Assembly: GCF_013778325.1 (NCBI RefSeq)
Contig: NZ_JACEIB010000007.1
Coordinates: 186,001 to 250,000 of the forward strand
Length of the DNA: 64,000 bases
Origin: Sphingomonas chungangi
Lineage (GTDB): Bacteria; Pseudomonadota; Alphaproteobacteria; Sphingomonadales; Sphingomonadaceae
Direction: 5' to 3'
The notes beneath the pieces were generated by a model that did not search any database, was not told where the DNA came from, and saw nothing but the letters and a program-made list of their open reading frames with translations. A program made the translations under genes and the position numbers. Below are positions 19,361-28,006 of this stretch, piece by piece (positions within the stretch are counted from its first letter, which is position 1; each line of letters begins with the position of its first letter).

Positions 19361-19437
19361 ATCCGTTCGTCCTGAGCGCAGTCGAAGGACAGGCATCAAC
19401 GGTGGCTGCACTTCGACTGCGCGCAGTGCGAACGGAT
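19361..19437. repeat. family A palindromic intergenic repeat, copy 2
   Basis: Nearly perfect outer arms, ATCCGTTCG at the left and CGAACGGAT at the right, enclose CCTGAGCGCAGTCGAAGGACAGG and CTTCGACTGCGCGCAGTG in opposite orientation. It fills the amidase-mrcA gap and would form a cruciform or mRNA hairpin of about 28 bp per arm. Confidence 0.85.
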
Positions 19438-19514
19438 GCGGGCGACTGAAGAGGAATCACCCCACCGCACCGCCGCTTCCCAATCCCCGCTTTCCCCACT
19501 AGACCCCGTGCCCG

Positions 19515-22001
19515 ATGGACGATCAGGCGGATAGCGGCGGCGGCAGGGCGACGATCAGGCGGGAGGGCGATCCGCGCTGGCGGCGTGTCCTCCGTTCGCG
19601 GTGGACCAAGGCGTTCGGCGGGCTTGTCGCGATCGGCCTCGTCGCCATCCTCGCCATCTGGCTGATCTTCGCGCGCGATCTGCCCTCGACGGACAAGCTG
19701 CTGGCCTACGAGCCGCCGCTGCCCACCAACCTGCGCGGCATCGATGGCGCCCCGATCTTCACCTTCGCGCGCGAGCGGCGGATCGAGCTCGCCTACAACG
19801 AATTTCCGCCCTTGCTCGTCGATTCCTTCGTGTCCGCCGAGGACAAGAACTTCTTCACCCACCATGGCGTCGATTTCGGCGGCCTCGCCGGAGCGGTGGT
19901 CGATTACGTCCGCAAGGCCGGCACCGGCGATCGCGCGCGGGGTGGATCGACCATCACCCAGCAGGTCGCCAAGAACCTGCTGACCGGCAACGAATATTCG
20001 GTGAAGCGCAAGGTGCGCGAGGCGATCCTGGCGATCCGCATCGAGCAGACGCTCTCCAAGCAGCAGATCATGGAGATCTACCTCAACCAGATCTTCCTCG
20101 GCCGGAACGCCTATGGCGTGGAGGCGGCGGCGCAGAGCTATTTCGGCAAGGACGTCAAGGACCTGACGCTGCCGGAAATGGCCTATCTCGCGATCCTGCC
20201 CAAGGCACCCAGCAACTACACGCCCGAGCACGACATGCAGCGCGCGCTCGATCGCCGCTCCTACGTGCTGCGCGAGTTGGCGAAGAACGGCTACATCACC
20301 GAGGCCCAGCGCGCTGCAGCCGACCAGACGCCGCTCGGCACGATCGAGCGCCAGCCGATCAAGCAGGACATGCCACCCGGCTATTTCGCCGAGGAGGTCC
20401 GCCGCGAGCTGATCCAGAAATGGGGCGAGAGCGATACGGACAGCCCCAATTCGGTCTATGGCGGCGGCCTGTGGGTGCGCACCTCGTTCGACGCGACCAA
20501 GCAGGCGGCGGCGGCGCAGGCGCTGCGCGACGGCCTGATGCGCTACGCGAGCGGCCATGGCTGGTCCGGCCCGTCGGGCCATATCGAGGTGGGCGACGGC
20601 TGGCAGGGCCGGCTGATCGCGGCGCCCGTCGGCCCCGGATACGACGACTGGAAGAAGGCAGTCGTGCTGTCCAAGTCTGGCGGCGTCGCCGAACTGGGCT
20701 TCGAGGACGGCAGCAAGGGCGAGATGCCCTCCTACGCCGCCTCCACGCCGCGCACCGGCACCGCCACCGCCGCTTTCAACTTCCTACAGCCCGGCGACCT
20801 GATCGTCGTCAAGAAGGATGGCGCCGACTGGGCGCTGCGCGCGATCCCGTCGATCTCGGGCGGCATGGTGATCGAGAACCCGCACACCGGCCAGGTCCTC
20901 GCCATGCAGGGCGGCTGGGATTTCCGTGGCGCCAGCTTCAACCGCGCTACGCAGGCGCTACGCCAGCCGGGCTCCACCTTCAAGCCGATCGTCTATTCGG
21001 CCGCGCTCGACAACGGCATGACCCCGGCCTCGATCGTGGTCGACGGGCCGTTCTGCGTGTTCCAGACGGCGCGGCTCGGTACCAAATGCTTCAAGAATTT
21101 CTCGGGCGGCTATGCCGGGCCGAAGACGATGCGCTGGGGCCTCGAACAGTCGCGCAACCTGATGACGGTGCGCATCGCCAGCCAGATCGGCATGGATAAG
21201 GTCACCAAGAACGCGCACAACCTCGGCGTCGGCGACTACCCCAACCAGCTCGCCTTCGCGCTGGGTGCGGGCGACACCACCGTGCTCAAGATGGTCAACG
21301 CCTATTCGGCGCTCGACAATCTCGGCCGCCAGATGCCGCCGACCCTGATCGACTATGTGCAGGATCGCCACGGCAAGGTGATCTACCGCGCCGACACCCG
21401 CCCGTGCGACGGCTGCAACATGCCCGACTGGGACGGCAAGCCGATGCCCCGCCCGCCTGTGCGCGGCCACCAGGCGATTGATGCCACCACCGCCACCCAG
21501 ATCGTCCACATGATGGAAGGTGTCGTCCAGCGCGGCACCGCCACCGTGCTGCGCGATCTCGGCCGCCCGCTGTTCGGCAAGACCGGCACCACGTCGGGGC
21601 CCACCAACGTGTGGTTCGTCGGCGGATCGGCCGATCTCGTCGGCGGCGTGTATCTCGGCTACGATCGGCCGCGCTCGCTCGGCGGCTATGCGCAGGGCGG
21701 CACGATCGCCGCGCCGATCTTCAAGCAATTCGCGCTGGCGACGATGAAGGACGATCCGGTCAAGCCCTTCCCGCTGGCGCCGGGCATCCGCATGGTCCGT
21801 ATCGATCGATCGTCGGGCCGGCGCGTCTATGGCGGCTGGCCGAGCGACGACCCGCTCTCGCCGATCATCTGGGAGGCCTTCAAGCCCGAGACCGAGCCGC
21901 GCCGCACGATCAAGCGCGAGACCGCGATCAAGGATGCGCCCAAGACGCAACCGAAGGCGACGGACTCGGACTTCTTGCAACAGCAGGGCGGCATCTACTA
22001 A
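19515..22001 (+). CDS. mrcA: penicillin-binding protein 1A
   Basis: The main bifunctional murein synthase. The 828-residue protein has a membrane anchor at about residues 34-55, GT51 domain with E109 in [10 protein letters not shown] and [12 protein letters not shown], the OB-like insert (residues about 290-400) that marks PBP1A of Gram-negatives, and a transpeptidase with STFK at 487-490 and KTG at 689-691. The C-terminus is Lys/Gln-rich and ends [10 protein letters not shown]. All catalytic motifs are present. It follows the amidase gene and a palindromic repeat, so it may have its own promoter. Confidence 0.96.
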   Translation: MDDQADSGGGRATIRREGDPRWRRVLRSRWTKAFGGLVAIGLVAILAIWLIFARDLPSTDKLLAYEPPLPTNLRGIDGAPIFTFARERRIELAYNEFPPLLVDSFVSAEDKNFFTHHGVDFGGLAGAVVDYVRKAGTGDRARGGSTITQQVAKNLLTGNEYSVKRKVREAILAIRIEQTLSKQQIMEIYLNQIFLGRNAYGVEAAAQSYFGKDVKDLTLPEMAYLAILPKAPSNYTPEHDMQRALDRRSYVLRELAKNGYITEAQRAAADQTPLGTIERQPIKQDMPPGYFAEEVRRELIQKWGESDTDSPNSVYGGGLWVRTSFDATKQAAAAQALRDGLMRYASGHGWSGPSGHIEVGDGWQGRLIAAPVGPGYDDWKKAVVLSKSGGVAELGFEDGSKGEMPSYAASTPRTGTATAAFNFLQPGDLIVVKKDGADWALRAIPSISGGMVIENPHTGQVLAMQGGWDFRGASFNRATQALRQPGSTFKPIVYSAALDNGMTPASIVVDGPFCVFQTARLGTKCFKNFSGGYAGPKTMRWGLEQSRNLMTVRIASQIGMDKVTKNAHNLGVGDYPNQLAFALGAGDTTVLKMVNAYSALDNLGRQMPPTLIDYVQDRHGKVIYRADTRPCDGCNMPDWDGKPMPRPPVRGHQAIDATTATQIVHMMEGVVQRGTATVLRDLGRPLFGKTGTTSGPTNVWFVGGSADLVGGVYLGYDRPRSLGGYAQGGTIAAPIFKQFALATMKDDPVKPFPLAPGIRMVRIDRSSGRRVYGGWPSDDPLSPIIWEAFKPETEPRRTIKRETAIKDAPKTQPKATDSDFLQQQGGIY

Positions 22002-22003
22002 AT

Positions 22004-22033
22004 CGCCCGCTATGGAATGCCCCGAAGCGGGCG
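22004..22033 (+). terminator. hairpin after mrcA
   Basis: CGCCCGC (22004-22010) pairs with GCGGGCG (22027-22033) across a 16-base loop, directly after the mrcA stop. There is no T-run, so this is a weak terminator or a processing hairpin. Confidence 0.35.
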
Positions 22034-22049
22034 AGGTTACCCGCATTGC

Positions 22050-22077
22050 ACGTGTCTCGACTTCGCTCGACACGCCA
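22050..22077. repeat. family A repeat, short form
   Basis: A single arm of the family A repeat: GTGTCTCGACTTCG followed by CTCGACACG, forming one hairpin just upstream of prfB. It sits inside a larger dyad (CCCGCATTG on the left, CAATGGCGGG on the right, about 22041-22096). Confidence 0.6.
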
Positions 22078-22117
22078 AATGCCCCAATGGCGGGTTGTTG
22101 AGACGAAGGAAGATACG

Positions 22118-23245
22118 ATGCGCGCCGAAGCGCAAGCCCATGTCGAGAAGATCAACGCCGCGATGGCGCTCGTCCGCCGGTTCATCGACTGGGACCGCGC
22201 GCTGCGCCGGCTCGACGAGCTGAACGCGCGCGTCGAGGATCCGTCGCTGTGGAACGATCCCAAGCAGGCACAGGCGATCATGTCCGAGCGGCGCCGGCTC
22301 GACGAATCGATCAACGCGGTGAAGACGATCGAGAAGGATCGCGACGGCACGATCGAGCTGATCGAGCTCGCCGAGATGGAGGGCGATACCGCCATCGAGG
22401 ACGAGGCGGTCGAGAGCCTTGGGGCGCTCGCGGCCCGCTCCGAGATCGACAAGATCAAGGCGCTGCTGGCCGGCGAGGCGGACGGCAACAACGCCTTCAT
22501 CGAGATCAACGCGGGTGCGGGCGGCACCGAGAGCCAGGACTGGGCCGGCATGCTCCAGCGCATGTACACGCGCTGGGCCGAGCGGCGGGGCCTCAAGGTC
22601 GAGCTGATCGACTTCCACGACGGCGAGCAGGCCGGCATCAAGTCCGCCACCCTGCTGGTGAAGGGCGAGAATGCGTTCGGCTGGGCCAAGACCGAGAGCG
22701 GCGTCCACCGCCTCGTCCGCATCTCGCCCTATGACAGCGCCGCGCGCCGCCATACCAGCTTCTCGTCGGTGTGGGTCTATCCGGAGGTCGACGACGACAT
22801 CGACATCCAGATCGAGGACAAGGACCTGCGCATCGACACGTATCGCGCGTCGGGCGCCGGCGGCCAGCACGTCAACCGGACCGATTCGGCCGTCCGCATC
22901 GTCCACCTGCCCACCAACATCGTGGTGCAGAGCCAGGACGACCGATCGCAGCACAAGAATCGCGAGACCGCCTTCAAGCGCCTGCGCGCCAAGCTCTACG
23001 AGCGCGAGCTGCAGATCCGCGAGGCCAAGGCCAACGCCGAGAACGCCACCAAGACCGATATCGGCTGGGGCCACCAGATCCGGTCCTACGTCCTCCAGCC
23101 GTACCAGATGGTGAAGGATCTGCGCACCGGCGTGACCTCGACCGCGCCCGACGAGGTGCTGGACGGCGCGCTCGATCCGTTCATGGCGGCCGCGCTCTCG
23201 CAGCGCGTCACCGGCGAGACGGCCGACGTGGAGGATGTCGATTGA
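22118..23245 (+). CDS. prfB: peptide chain release factor 2
   Basis: Reads UGA and UAA stops and triggers peptide release on the ribosome. The 375-residue product has the GGQ motif at 248-250 inside SGAGGQHVN and a stop-recognition loop reading SPYD where E. coli RF2 has SPFD. There is no internal UGA near codon 25, so the autoregulatory +1 frameshift of many prfB genes is absent. The ATG at 22118 follows AAGGAAG; the longer open frame upstream is an mrcA shadow. The stop codon TGA overlaps the TTG start of the next gene. Confidence 0.96.
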   Translation: MRAEAQAHVEKINAAMALVRRFIDWDRALRRLDELNARVEDPSLWNDPKQAQAIMSERRRLDESINAVKTIEKDRDGTIELIELAEMEGDTAIEDEAVESLGALAARSEIDKIKALLAGEADGNNAFIEINAGAGGTESQDWAGMLQRMYTRWAERRGLKVELIDFHDGEQAGIKSATLLVKGENAFGWAKTESGVHRLVRISPYDSAARRHTSFSSVWVYPEVDDDIDIQIEDKDLRIDTYRASGAGGQHVNRTDSAVRIVHLPTNIVVQSQDDRSQHKNRETAFKRLRAKLYERELQIREAKANAENATKTDIGWGHQIRSYVLQPYQMVKDLRTGVTSTAPDEVLDGALDPFMAAALSQRVTGETADVEDVD

Positions 23246-23976
23246 GGCGAGCGCTGGCGCTCGTTCTAGTCACGCTCCCGCTCGCCGCCTGCGGGAAGGG
23301 CGGCGATACGCCCGTCGCTCCCGCCTTCAAACGTAACAAGGACGGTTTCCCGCTCGCCGCCCGCCCCGTCGCGAGCATCGTCGAGACCGCCTATTCGACC
23401 GAGGCCGCGCGCGACAAGCTCGACGAGGCGCGCGCGGTGATGGACAAGGCCGGGATCCAGCCCGGCATGACGGTGGCCGATATCGGCGCGGGCGAGGGCT
23501 ATTACACCGTTCGCTTGGCGGCGCGCGTCGGCGACAAGGGCCGCGTGCTTGCCGAGGATATCGTGCCGGAAGTGCGCGACCAGCTGGCCGAGCGCGTCAA
23601 CCGGGAGCGGCTCGACAATGTCAGCGTCCGGCTCGGCGATCCCGCCAATCCGCGCCTGCCGCCGAACAGCTTCGATCGCGTGCTGATGGTGCACATGTAC
23701 CATGAGGTCGAGCAGCCCTACGAATTCCTCTGGAACGTGCGCCCTGCGCTGAAGGATGATGGCGAACTGGTCGTGGTCGACGCCGATCGCCCGACCTTCC
23801 GCCATGGAACCCCGCCGAGGCTGCTGCAGTGCGAGCTGGCGGCGGTGGGTTTCGAGCGCGTGAAGCAGCGCGAGATGCCCTCGGCGGGCGGCTACATGGC
23901 GGTGTTCGTGGCGAAGGGCGAGCGCCCGCTGCCCCAGGCCATCCACCCGTGCGACGCGGACGGCAAGGGGTTGTAA
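23242..23976 (+). CDS. SAM methyltransferase-like protein with a lipoprotein signal
   Basis: A 244-residue class I methyltransferase fold: motif [10 protein letters not shown] with D80, G82 and G84, an acidic strand end in VLAEDIV, and a [12 protein letters not shown] motif IV region. The N-terminus is a short positively charged, hydrophobic signal ending LPLAAC, a canonical lipobox with C17. This gives a methyltransferase predicted to be a lipoprotein, where SAM supply would be a problem. The TTG start at 23242 overlaps the prfB stop (TTGA), so translation is probably coupled; no ATG or GTG is in a useful position. Alternatively translation could start further in, giving a cytosolic enzyme. 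Substrate unknown. Confidence 0.8.
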   Translation: MRRALALVLVTLPLAACGKGGDTPVAPAFKRNKDGFPLAARPVASIVETAYSTEAARDKLDEARAVMDKAGIQPGMTVADIGAGEGYYTVRLAARVGDKGRVLAEDIVPEVRDQLAERVNRERLDNVSVRLGDPANPRLPPNSFDRVLMVHMYHEVEQPYEFLWNVRPALKDDGELVVVDADRPTFRHGTPPRLLQCELAAVGFERVKQREMPSAGGYMAVFVAKGERPLPQAIHPCDADGKGL

Positions 23977-23982
23977 CTCCCA

Positions 23983-24113
23983 ATTCCTCCCCAAGCTTGT
24001 CTTGGGGAAGGGGACCGCCGGCCGCAGGCCGGTGGTGGAAGGGCAGGCGCGGCGCATGCCCCCTCCACCATCCTGCGGATGCTCTCCCTCCCCCAGCAAG
24101 CTCGGGGAGGAAG
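23983..24113. repeat. family C intergenic repeat (CTCCCC hairpins), copy 1
   Basis: Two outer arms, TTCCTCCCCAAGCTTG at the left and CAAGCTCGGGGAGGAA at the right, flank inner hairpins such as CCGCCGGCCGCAGGCCGGTGG. The element fills the whole gap between two convergent genes and may act as a two-way transcript end. Confidence 0.7.
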
Positions 24114-24117
24114 GTAT

Positions 24118-24498
24118 TTACAGCAGCCCCATCAGCCGGAAGCTGACCCAGCGATCCCCGGTAACCACGACATGATCGAGCAGGTGCAGCCCCAGCGCCT
24201 GCGCGCCGTCCGCCAGCCGGCGGGTCGCGCGGATGTCCTGCGGGCTCGGCGCGCAATCGCCCGCGGGATGGTTGTGCGCGACGATCAGCCCCCAGGCGCG
24301 GCAGGCCAGCGCTTGGCGCAGCATCGCGGCGACCGGCATCGCCGCCGCGCAGGCGCTCCCCGCGCCGTTCCGCCGCATCGCCAGCACCGCGCCGCTCTCG
24401 TCCACGCAGGCCGACCACAGCCGCTCGCGCCCATGCCCGGCGAGATCGCCGAACAGGGCAAAAGCATCGGCGGGGCTGTCGACGCGCTGGCCTTCCAT
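24118..24498 (-). CDS. RadC-like JAB/MPN domain protein
   Basis: A 126-residue protein that holds only the C-terminal MPN+ (JAMM) domain of RadC. The metal motif is complete: H75-N-H77 in AHNHPAGD and D88 in SPQD, with S85. The helix-hairpin-helix part of full RadC (about 220 residues) is missing, so it is a short paralogue rather than full RadC. The family has no settled function; the domain suggests a metalloprotease or DNA-repair-associated hydrolase. The ATG at 24498 is taken as the start; a TTG at 24552 is possible. Divergent from thyA. Confidence 0.75.
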   Translation of the reverse strand: MEGQRVDSPADAFALFGDLAGHGRERLWSACVDESGAVLAMRRNGAGSACAAAMPVAAMLRQALACRAWGLIVAHNHPAGDCAPSPQDIRATRRLADGAQALGLHLLDHVVVTGDRWVSFRLMGLL

Positions 24499-24607
24499 CG
24501 CCCGACGAGTGCAGCGCGCCCGGGCGGACGGCAAAGCGGGACTTGTCCACAATGGAGTGATCCGCCCGGCTTGGCCTCCGCCCCCGCCTCGTCCATAGCT
24601 ACGCACC

Positions 24608-25402
24608 GTGAAAGCATATCTCGAACTGATGAACCGCATCCTCGACGAAGGTGTCGAGCAGCGTGACCGAACTGGCGTCGGTACCATGAGCGTATTTGGG
24701 CATCAAATGCGTTTCGACCTTTCACAGGGTTTCCCGCTGGTGACGACCAAGAAGCTCCATCTGCGATCGATCATCGTCGAATTGCTGTGGTTCCTGCGCG
24801 GCGACACCAACGTGAAGTGGCTGCAGGAGCGCAAGGTCAGCATCTGGGACGAATGGGCCGCGTCCGACGGCGAACTCGGCCCGGTCTACGGCAAGCAATG
24901 GCGCCGCTGGGAGACGCCCGACGGCATCGCGATCGACCAGATCGCCGCGCTGGTGAAGGAGATCCGCGAGAAGCCCGCCTCGCGCCGCCAGATCGTCTCC
25001 GCCTGGAACCCAGCCGACCTGCCGCAGATGGCGCTGGCGCCGTGCCACTGCCTGTTCCAGACGCGGGTGGCGAATGGCCGGCTCGACCTGCAACTCTACC
25101 AGCGCTCGGCCGACGTGTTCCTCGGCGTGCCGTTCAATATCGCGAGCTATGCGCTGCTGGTCCATATCCTCGCCCAGCAATGCGATCTCGAGCCCGGCAC
25201 CTTCGTGTGGACCGGCGGCGACTGCCACCTCTATTCCAACCATCTGGAGCAGGCACGCCTCCAGCTGACGCGCGATCCCAAGCCGCTGCCAACGCTCAGG
25301 ATCCTGCGCAAGGCCGACTCGATCGACGGCTACGAGCCCGAGGATTTCGCGATCGAAGGATACGAGGCGCATCCGCACATCAAGGGCGCGGTCGCGGTGT
25401 GA
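24608..25402 (+). CDS. thyA: thymidylate synthase
   Basis: Converts dUMP to dTMP with methylene-tetrahydrofolate. The 264 residues match E. coli ThyA in length and numbering, with the nucleophile C146 in LAPCHCLFQ and the phosphate-binding DRTG at 20-23. The start is a GTG at 24608, which gives the conserved N-terminus [15 protein letters not shown]. The downstream folA gene recycles the dihydrofolate it makes, so thyA-folA is a functional pair separated by a palindromic repeat. Confidence 0.97.
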   Translation: MKAYLELMNRILDEGVEQRDRTGVGTMSVFGHQMRFDLSQGFPLVTTKKLHLRSIIVELLWFLRGDTNVKWLQERKVSIWDEWAASDGELGPVYGKQWRRWETPDGIAIDQIAALVKEIREKPASRRQIVSAWNPADLPQMALAPCHCLFQTRVANGRLDLQLYQRSADVFLGVPFNIASYALLVHILAQQCDLEPGTFVWTGGDCHLYSNHLEQARLQLTRDPKPLPTLRILRKADSIDGYEPEDFAIEGYEAHPHIKGAVAV

Positions 25403-25419
25403 CCATTCCCGCCCGGCCT

Positions 25420-25502
25420 CCGTTCGTGTCGAGCGAAGTCGAGACACGCGCCACAAGCGCAACGTCCGCCTCGCGTCCGTCGACTCCGCTCGGGACGAAC
25501 GG
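25420..25502. repeat. family A palindromic intergenic repeat, copy 3
   Basis: Left arm CCGTTCGTGTCGAGCGAAG..CGAGACACG, right arm CGTCGACTCCGCTCGGGACGAACGG in reverse orientation. It occupies the gap between thyA and folA and ends only about 12 bp before the folA start, so it could influence folA translation. Confidence 0.8.
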
Positions 25503-25514
25503 AAAAATGCGTTG

Positions 25515-25982
25515 ATGCCCGAAATCGTTTTCTACGTCGCACGCGCCGACAACGGCGTGATCGGCAAGGACGGCGCGCTGCCGTGGCGGCTGCCGGAAGA
25601 CCTCAAGCGCTTCAAGGCGATGACCATGGGCAAGCCGATGGTGATGGGCCGCAAGACCTTCGAGGGTTTTCCGAACCTGCTGGTCGGCCGCCGGCATATC
25701 GTGCTGACGCGCGATGCGGGCTGGTCGAAGCCCGGCGCGGAAGTAGCGCACGATGTCGAGGGCGCGATCGTGCTGGCCGGCGAGGCCCGGGAGATCGCGG
25801 TGATCGGCGGGGCGGAGATCTACCGCCTATTCATGCCGCATGCGCACCGGATCGAGCTGACCGAGGTGCATCGCTCGCCGGATGGCGACACGAAGCTGCC
25901 GCCGCTCGGGCAGGGCTGGCGGGTCGCAAGGCGCGAACTTGGCGGCCCGGATTTCGATTTCGTTACCTTGGTGCGCGACTAG
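25515..25982 (+). CDS. folA: dihydrofolate reductase
   Basis: Reduces dihydrofolate to tetrahydrofolate with NADPH, the partner reaction of ThyA. The 155-residue protein has the N-terminal strand IVFYVARADNGVIGKDG, the LPWRLPEDLKRFK substrate loop, the MGRKTFEGF segment and IGGAEIYRLFMP. The ATG at 25515 is preferred to a TTG one codon upstream. It ends next to a 10-bp-stem hairpin shared with the convergent aldo/keto reductase gene. Confidence 0.95.
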   Translation: MPEIVFYVARADNGVIGKDGALPWRLPEDLKRFKAMTMGKPMVMGRKTFEGFPNLLVGRRHIVLTRDAGWSKPGAEVAHDVEGAIVLAGEAREIAVIGGAEIYRLFMPHAHRIELTEVHRSPDGDTKLPPLGQGWRVARRELGGPDFDFVTLVRD

Positions 25983-26007
25983 CCCTCTCCCCGGCGAGGG
26001 GAGAGGG
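25983..26007. terminator. hairpin between folA and the aldo/keto reductase gene
   Basis: CCCTCTCCCC (25983-25992) pairs perfectly with GGGGAGAGGG (25998-26007) across a 5-base loop. It fills the 33 bp between two converging stops. No T-run is present. Confidence 0.55.
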
Positions 26008-26015
26008 CCGTCCCG

Positions 26016-27008
26016 TCAGCGCTCGCTGTCGAGCGACGCCATGAGAGGCGTAGGATAGCGATCGCCCTGCGCCGCGCCCTTCGGCACCGCCTGCTCGATC
26101 GTATCCAGATCGGTGCGATCCAGCTTCAGGTCGAGCGAGCCCAGCGCGCCCGTCACGTGATCCGGCCGGCGCGCGCCGATGACCGGCACGATGTCGTCGC
26201 CCCGCGACAGCACCCAGGCGATGGCGATCTGCGCGACGGTCGCGCCCTTGGCGTCGGCGATCGTGCGCAGCTTCTCGACCAGCGCGAGGTTCGCCTCGAC
26301 ATTGCCCTCCTGAAAGCGGGGCGAGTGGCTGCGGAAATCGCCCTGCTTCGAAGGCTCCTTACCGTAATAGCCCGAGAGCAGCCCGCGCGAGAGCACGCCG
26401 TAGGCGGTGATCGCGATGCCCAATTCGCGGCAGGTGGCGAGGATGTCGTCCTCGATCCCGCGCGTGATCACCGAATATTCGATCTGCAGATCGGCGACCG
26501 GATGCACGGCGGCGGCACGACGGATCGTCTCGGATCCGACTTCGGAGAGGCCGACGTAGCGGACGTAACCCGCCTCGATCATCTCCTTGATCGCGCCGAC
26601 CGTCTCCTCGATCGGCACATTGGGATCGAGCCGGCCGGGGCGATAGACGTCGACATGATCGGTGCCCAGCCGGTCGAGCGTGTAGGCGAGCGAGCTCTTC
26701 ACCGCCTCCGGCCGCCCGTCGAAGCCGAGCCAGCTGCCGTCCGGCCCGCGCAGCGCGCCGAACTTGACGCTGAGCTGATAGCTGTCGCGCGGGCGATCCT
26801 TCAGCGCCTCGGCGAGCAGCCGCTCGTTATGGCCCATGCCGTAGAAATCGCCGGTGTCGAGCAGGGTGATGCCGGCGTCGAGCGCCTGGTGGATGGCATC
26901 GATCGCCTGGCTGCGGTCGGACGCGCCGTAGGAGCCGGACATGCCCATGCAGCCGAGCCCGATTGCCGACACCTTGGGGCCGGTCTTGCCGAGTTGGTGG
27001 AGCTTCAT
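26016..27008 (-). CDS. aldo/keto reductase family protein
   Basis: A 330-residue TIM-barrel oxidoreductase that should bind NADPH. D51, Y56 (DTGDFYG) and K82 (SVKFG) of the catalytic tetrad are present, but the position of the catalytic histidine, usually in a QHR motif, reads P124-G125-R126 (YRPGRLDP). I recall a subgroup with an RPAR-type sequence there, so this may be a family trait rather than damage, but it should change activity. Excellent AAGGAGG ribosome site before the ATG at 27008. Divergent from a LysR gene that may regulate it. Confidence 0.88.
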   Translation of the reverse strand: MKLHQLGKTGPKVSAIGLGCMGMSGSYGASDRSQAIDAIHQALDAGITLLDTGDFYGMGHNERLLAEALKDRPRDSYQLSVKFGALRGPDGSWLGFDGRPEAVKSSLAYTLDRLGTDHVDVYRPGRLDPNVPIEETVGAIKEMIEAGYVRYVGLSEVGSETIRRAAAVHPVADLQIEYSVITRGIEDDILATCRELGIAITAYGVLSRGLLSGYYGKEPSKQGDFRSHSPRFQEGNVEANLALVEKLRTIADAKGATVAQIAIAWVLSRGDDIVPVIGARRPDHVTGALGSLDLKLDRTDLDTIEQAVPKGAAQGDRYPTPLMASLDSER

Positions 27009-27118
27009 GATTGCCTCCTTGAAATGGGGTGGCGCCGATATGCGCGCTGGCGCGGCGTTCGATAATCCGGCAGATATCGCACGGGTTGTACGGATGAACG
27101 GACAATGATCGAGGTGCC

Positions 27119-28006
27119 ATGACCGAATTGGGCGATCTCGATGCCTTCGTCGCCGTCGCCGAAGCGCGCAGCTTTCGCGGTGCGGGTAAATTGCGGGGCG
27201 TGCCGGCCTCCAGCCTCTCCGACGCAGTGCGGAGGTTGGAGGAAAGGCTTGGCGTCCGCCTGCTCAACCGCACCACCCGCAGCGTCACGGCCACCGAAGC
27301 GGGCGGGCGGCTGCTCGAACGGCTGGTGCCGGCGCTGGGCGAGGTCGGCGCCGCGCTCGACATGGTCAACGACTATCGCGACAGCCCGACCGGCACGCTG
27401 CGGCTCAACGCGCCGATCGGGGTGACGCGGCTGATCCTGCCGCGGATCGTGCCCGCCTTCCTCGCAGCCCATCCCGGCATCACGCTGGAGCTTTCGAGCG
27501 AGGATCGTTTCATCGACGTGCTGGCCGCCGGGTTCGATGCCGGCATCCGCTATGAGGAAAGGTTGGAGCAGGACATGATCGCGGTACCGATCGGCCCGCG
27601 CATCGAGCGCTTCGCCTGCGGGGCAGCGCCGGCCTATCTCGATGCGCGCGGGCGGCCCGAGCATCCGCGCGACATCCTCCACCACGCCTGCATCCGCCAT
27701 CGCTTCGCCAGCGGGGTCACGATCAACACCTGGGAGTTCGAGTGCGACGGCGAGATCGTGCGGGTGACGCCCGACGGCCCGTTCATCGGCACCGACGCCG
27801 CGATCGAGCTGGACGTGGCGATCGCCGGCATCGGCCTGATCTTCGCCTTCGAGGGGCTGCTCGCACCCTCGTTCGCCGAGGGAAGCCTTGAGCCGGTGCT
27901 GCCCGACTGGTGGCAGCGATTCTCCGGCCCCTTCCTATACTATCCCAGCCGCCGCCTCATGCCCGCGCCGCTGCGCGCCTTCGTGGATTTCATCAAGCGG
28001 GCTTGA
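27119..28006 (+). CDS. LysR family transcriptional regulator
   Basis: A 295-residue LysR protein with an N-terminal winged HTH (AFVAVAEARSFRGAGKLRGV, then RLLNRTTRSVTATEAG) and an effector domain starting near residue 90. It is in the same broad subgroup as the regulator at 4002. It lies head to head with the aldo/keto reductase gene across 110 bp, so control of that gene is the natural guess. Its last 14 bp overlap the end of the convergent astD gene. Confidence 0.9.
   Translation: MTELGDLDAFVAVAEARSFRGAGKLRGVPASSLSDAVRRLEERLGVRLLNRTTRSVTATEAGGRLLERLVPALGEVGAALDMVNDYRDSPTGTLRLNAPIGVTRLILPRIVPAFLAAHPGITLELSSEDRFIDVLAAGFDAGIRYEERLEQDMIAVPIGPRIERFACGAAPAYLDARGRPEHPRDILHHACIRHRFASGVTINTWEFECDGEIVRVTPDGPFIGTDAAIELDVAIAGIGLIFAFEGLLAPSFAEGSLEPVLPDWWQRFSGPFLYYPSRRLMPAPLRAFVDFIKRA

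Noticed and set aside
22700-22760. SPY instead of SPF in the stop-recognition loop of RF2
   Set aside because: I believe SPY-type loops occur in other alphaproteobacterial RF2 proteins, so I do not treat it as altered decoding.
22118-23245. Programmed frameshift in prfB
   Set aside because: The sequence from the ATG runs in one frame to the GGQ motif with no UGA near codon 25, so the E. coli-type frameshift is not present.
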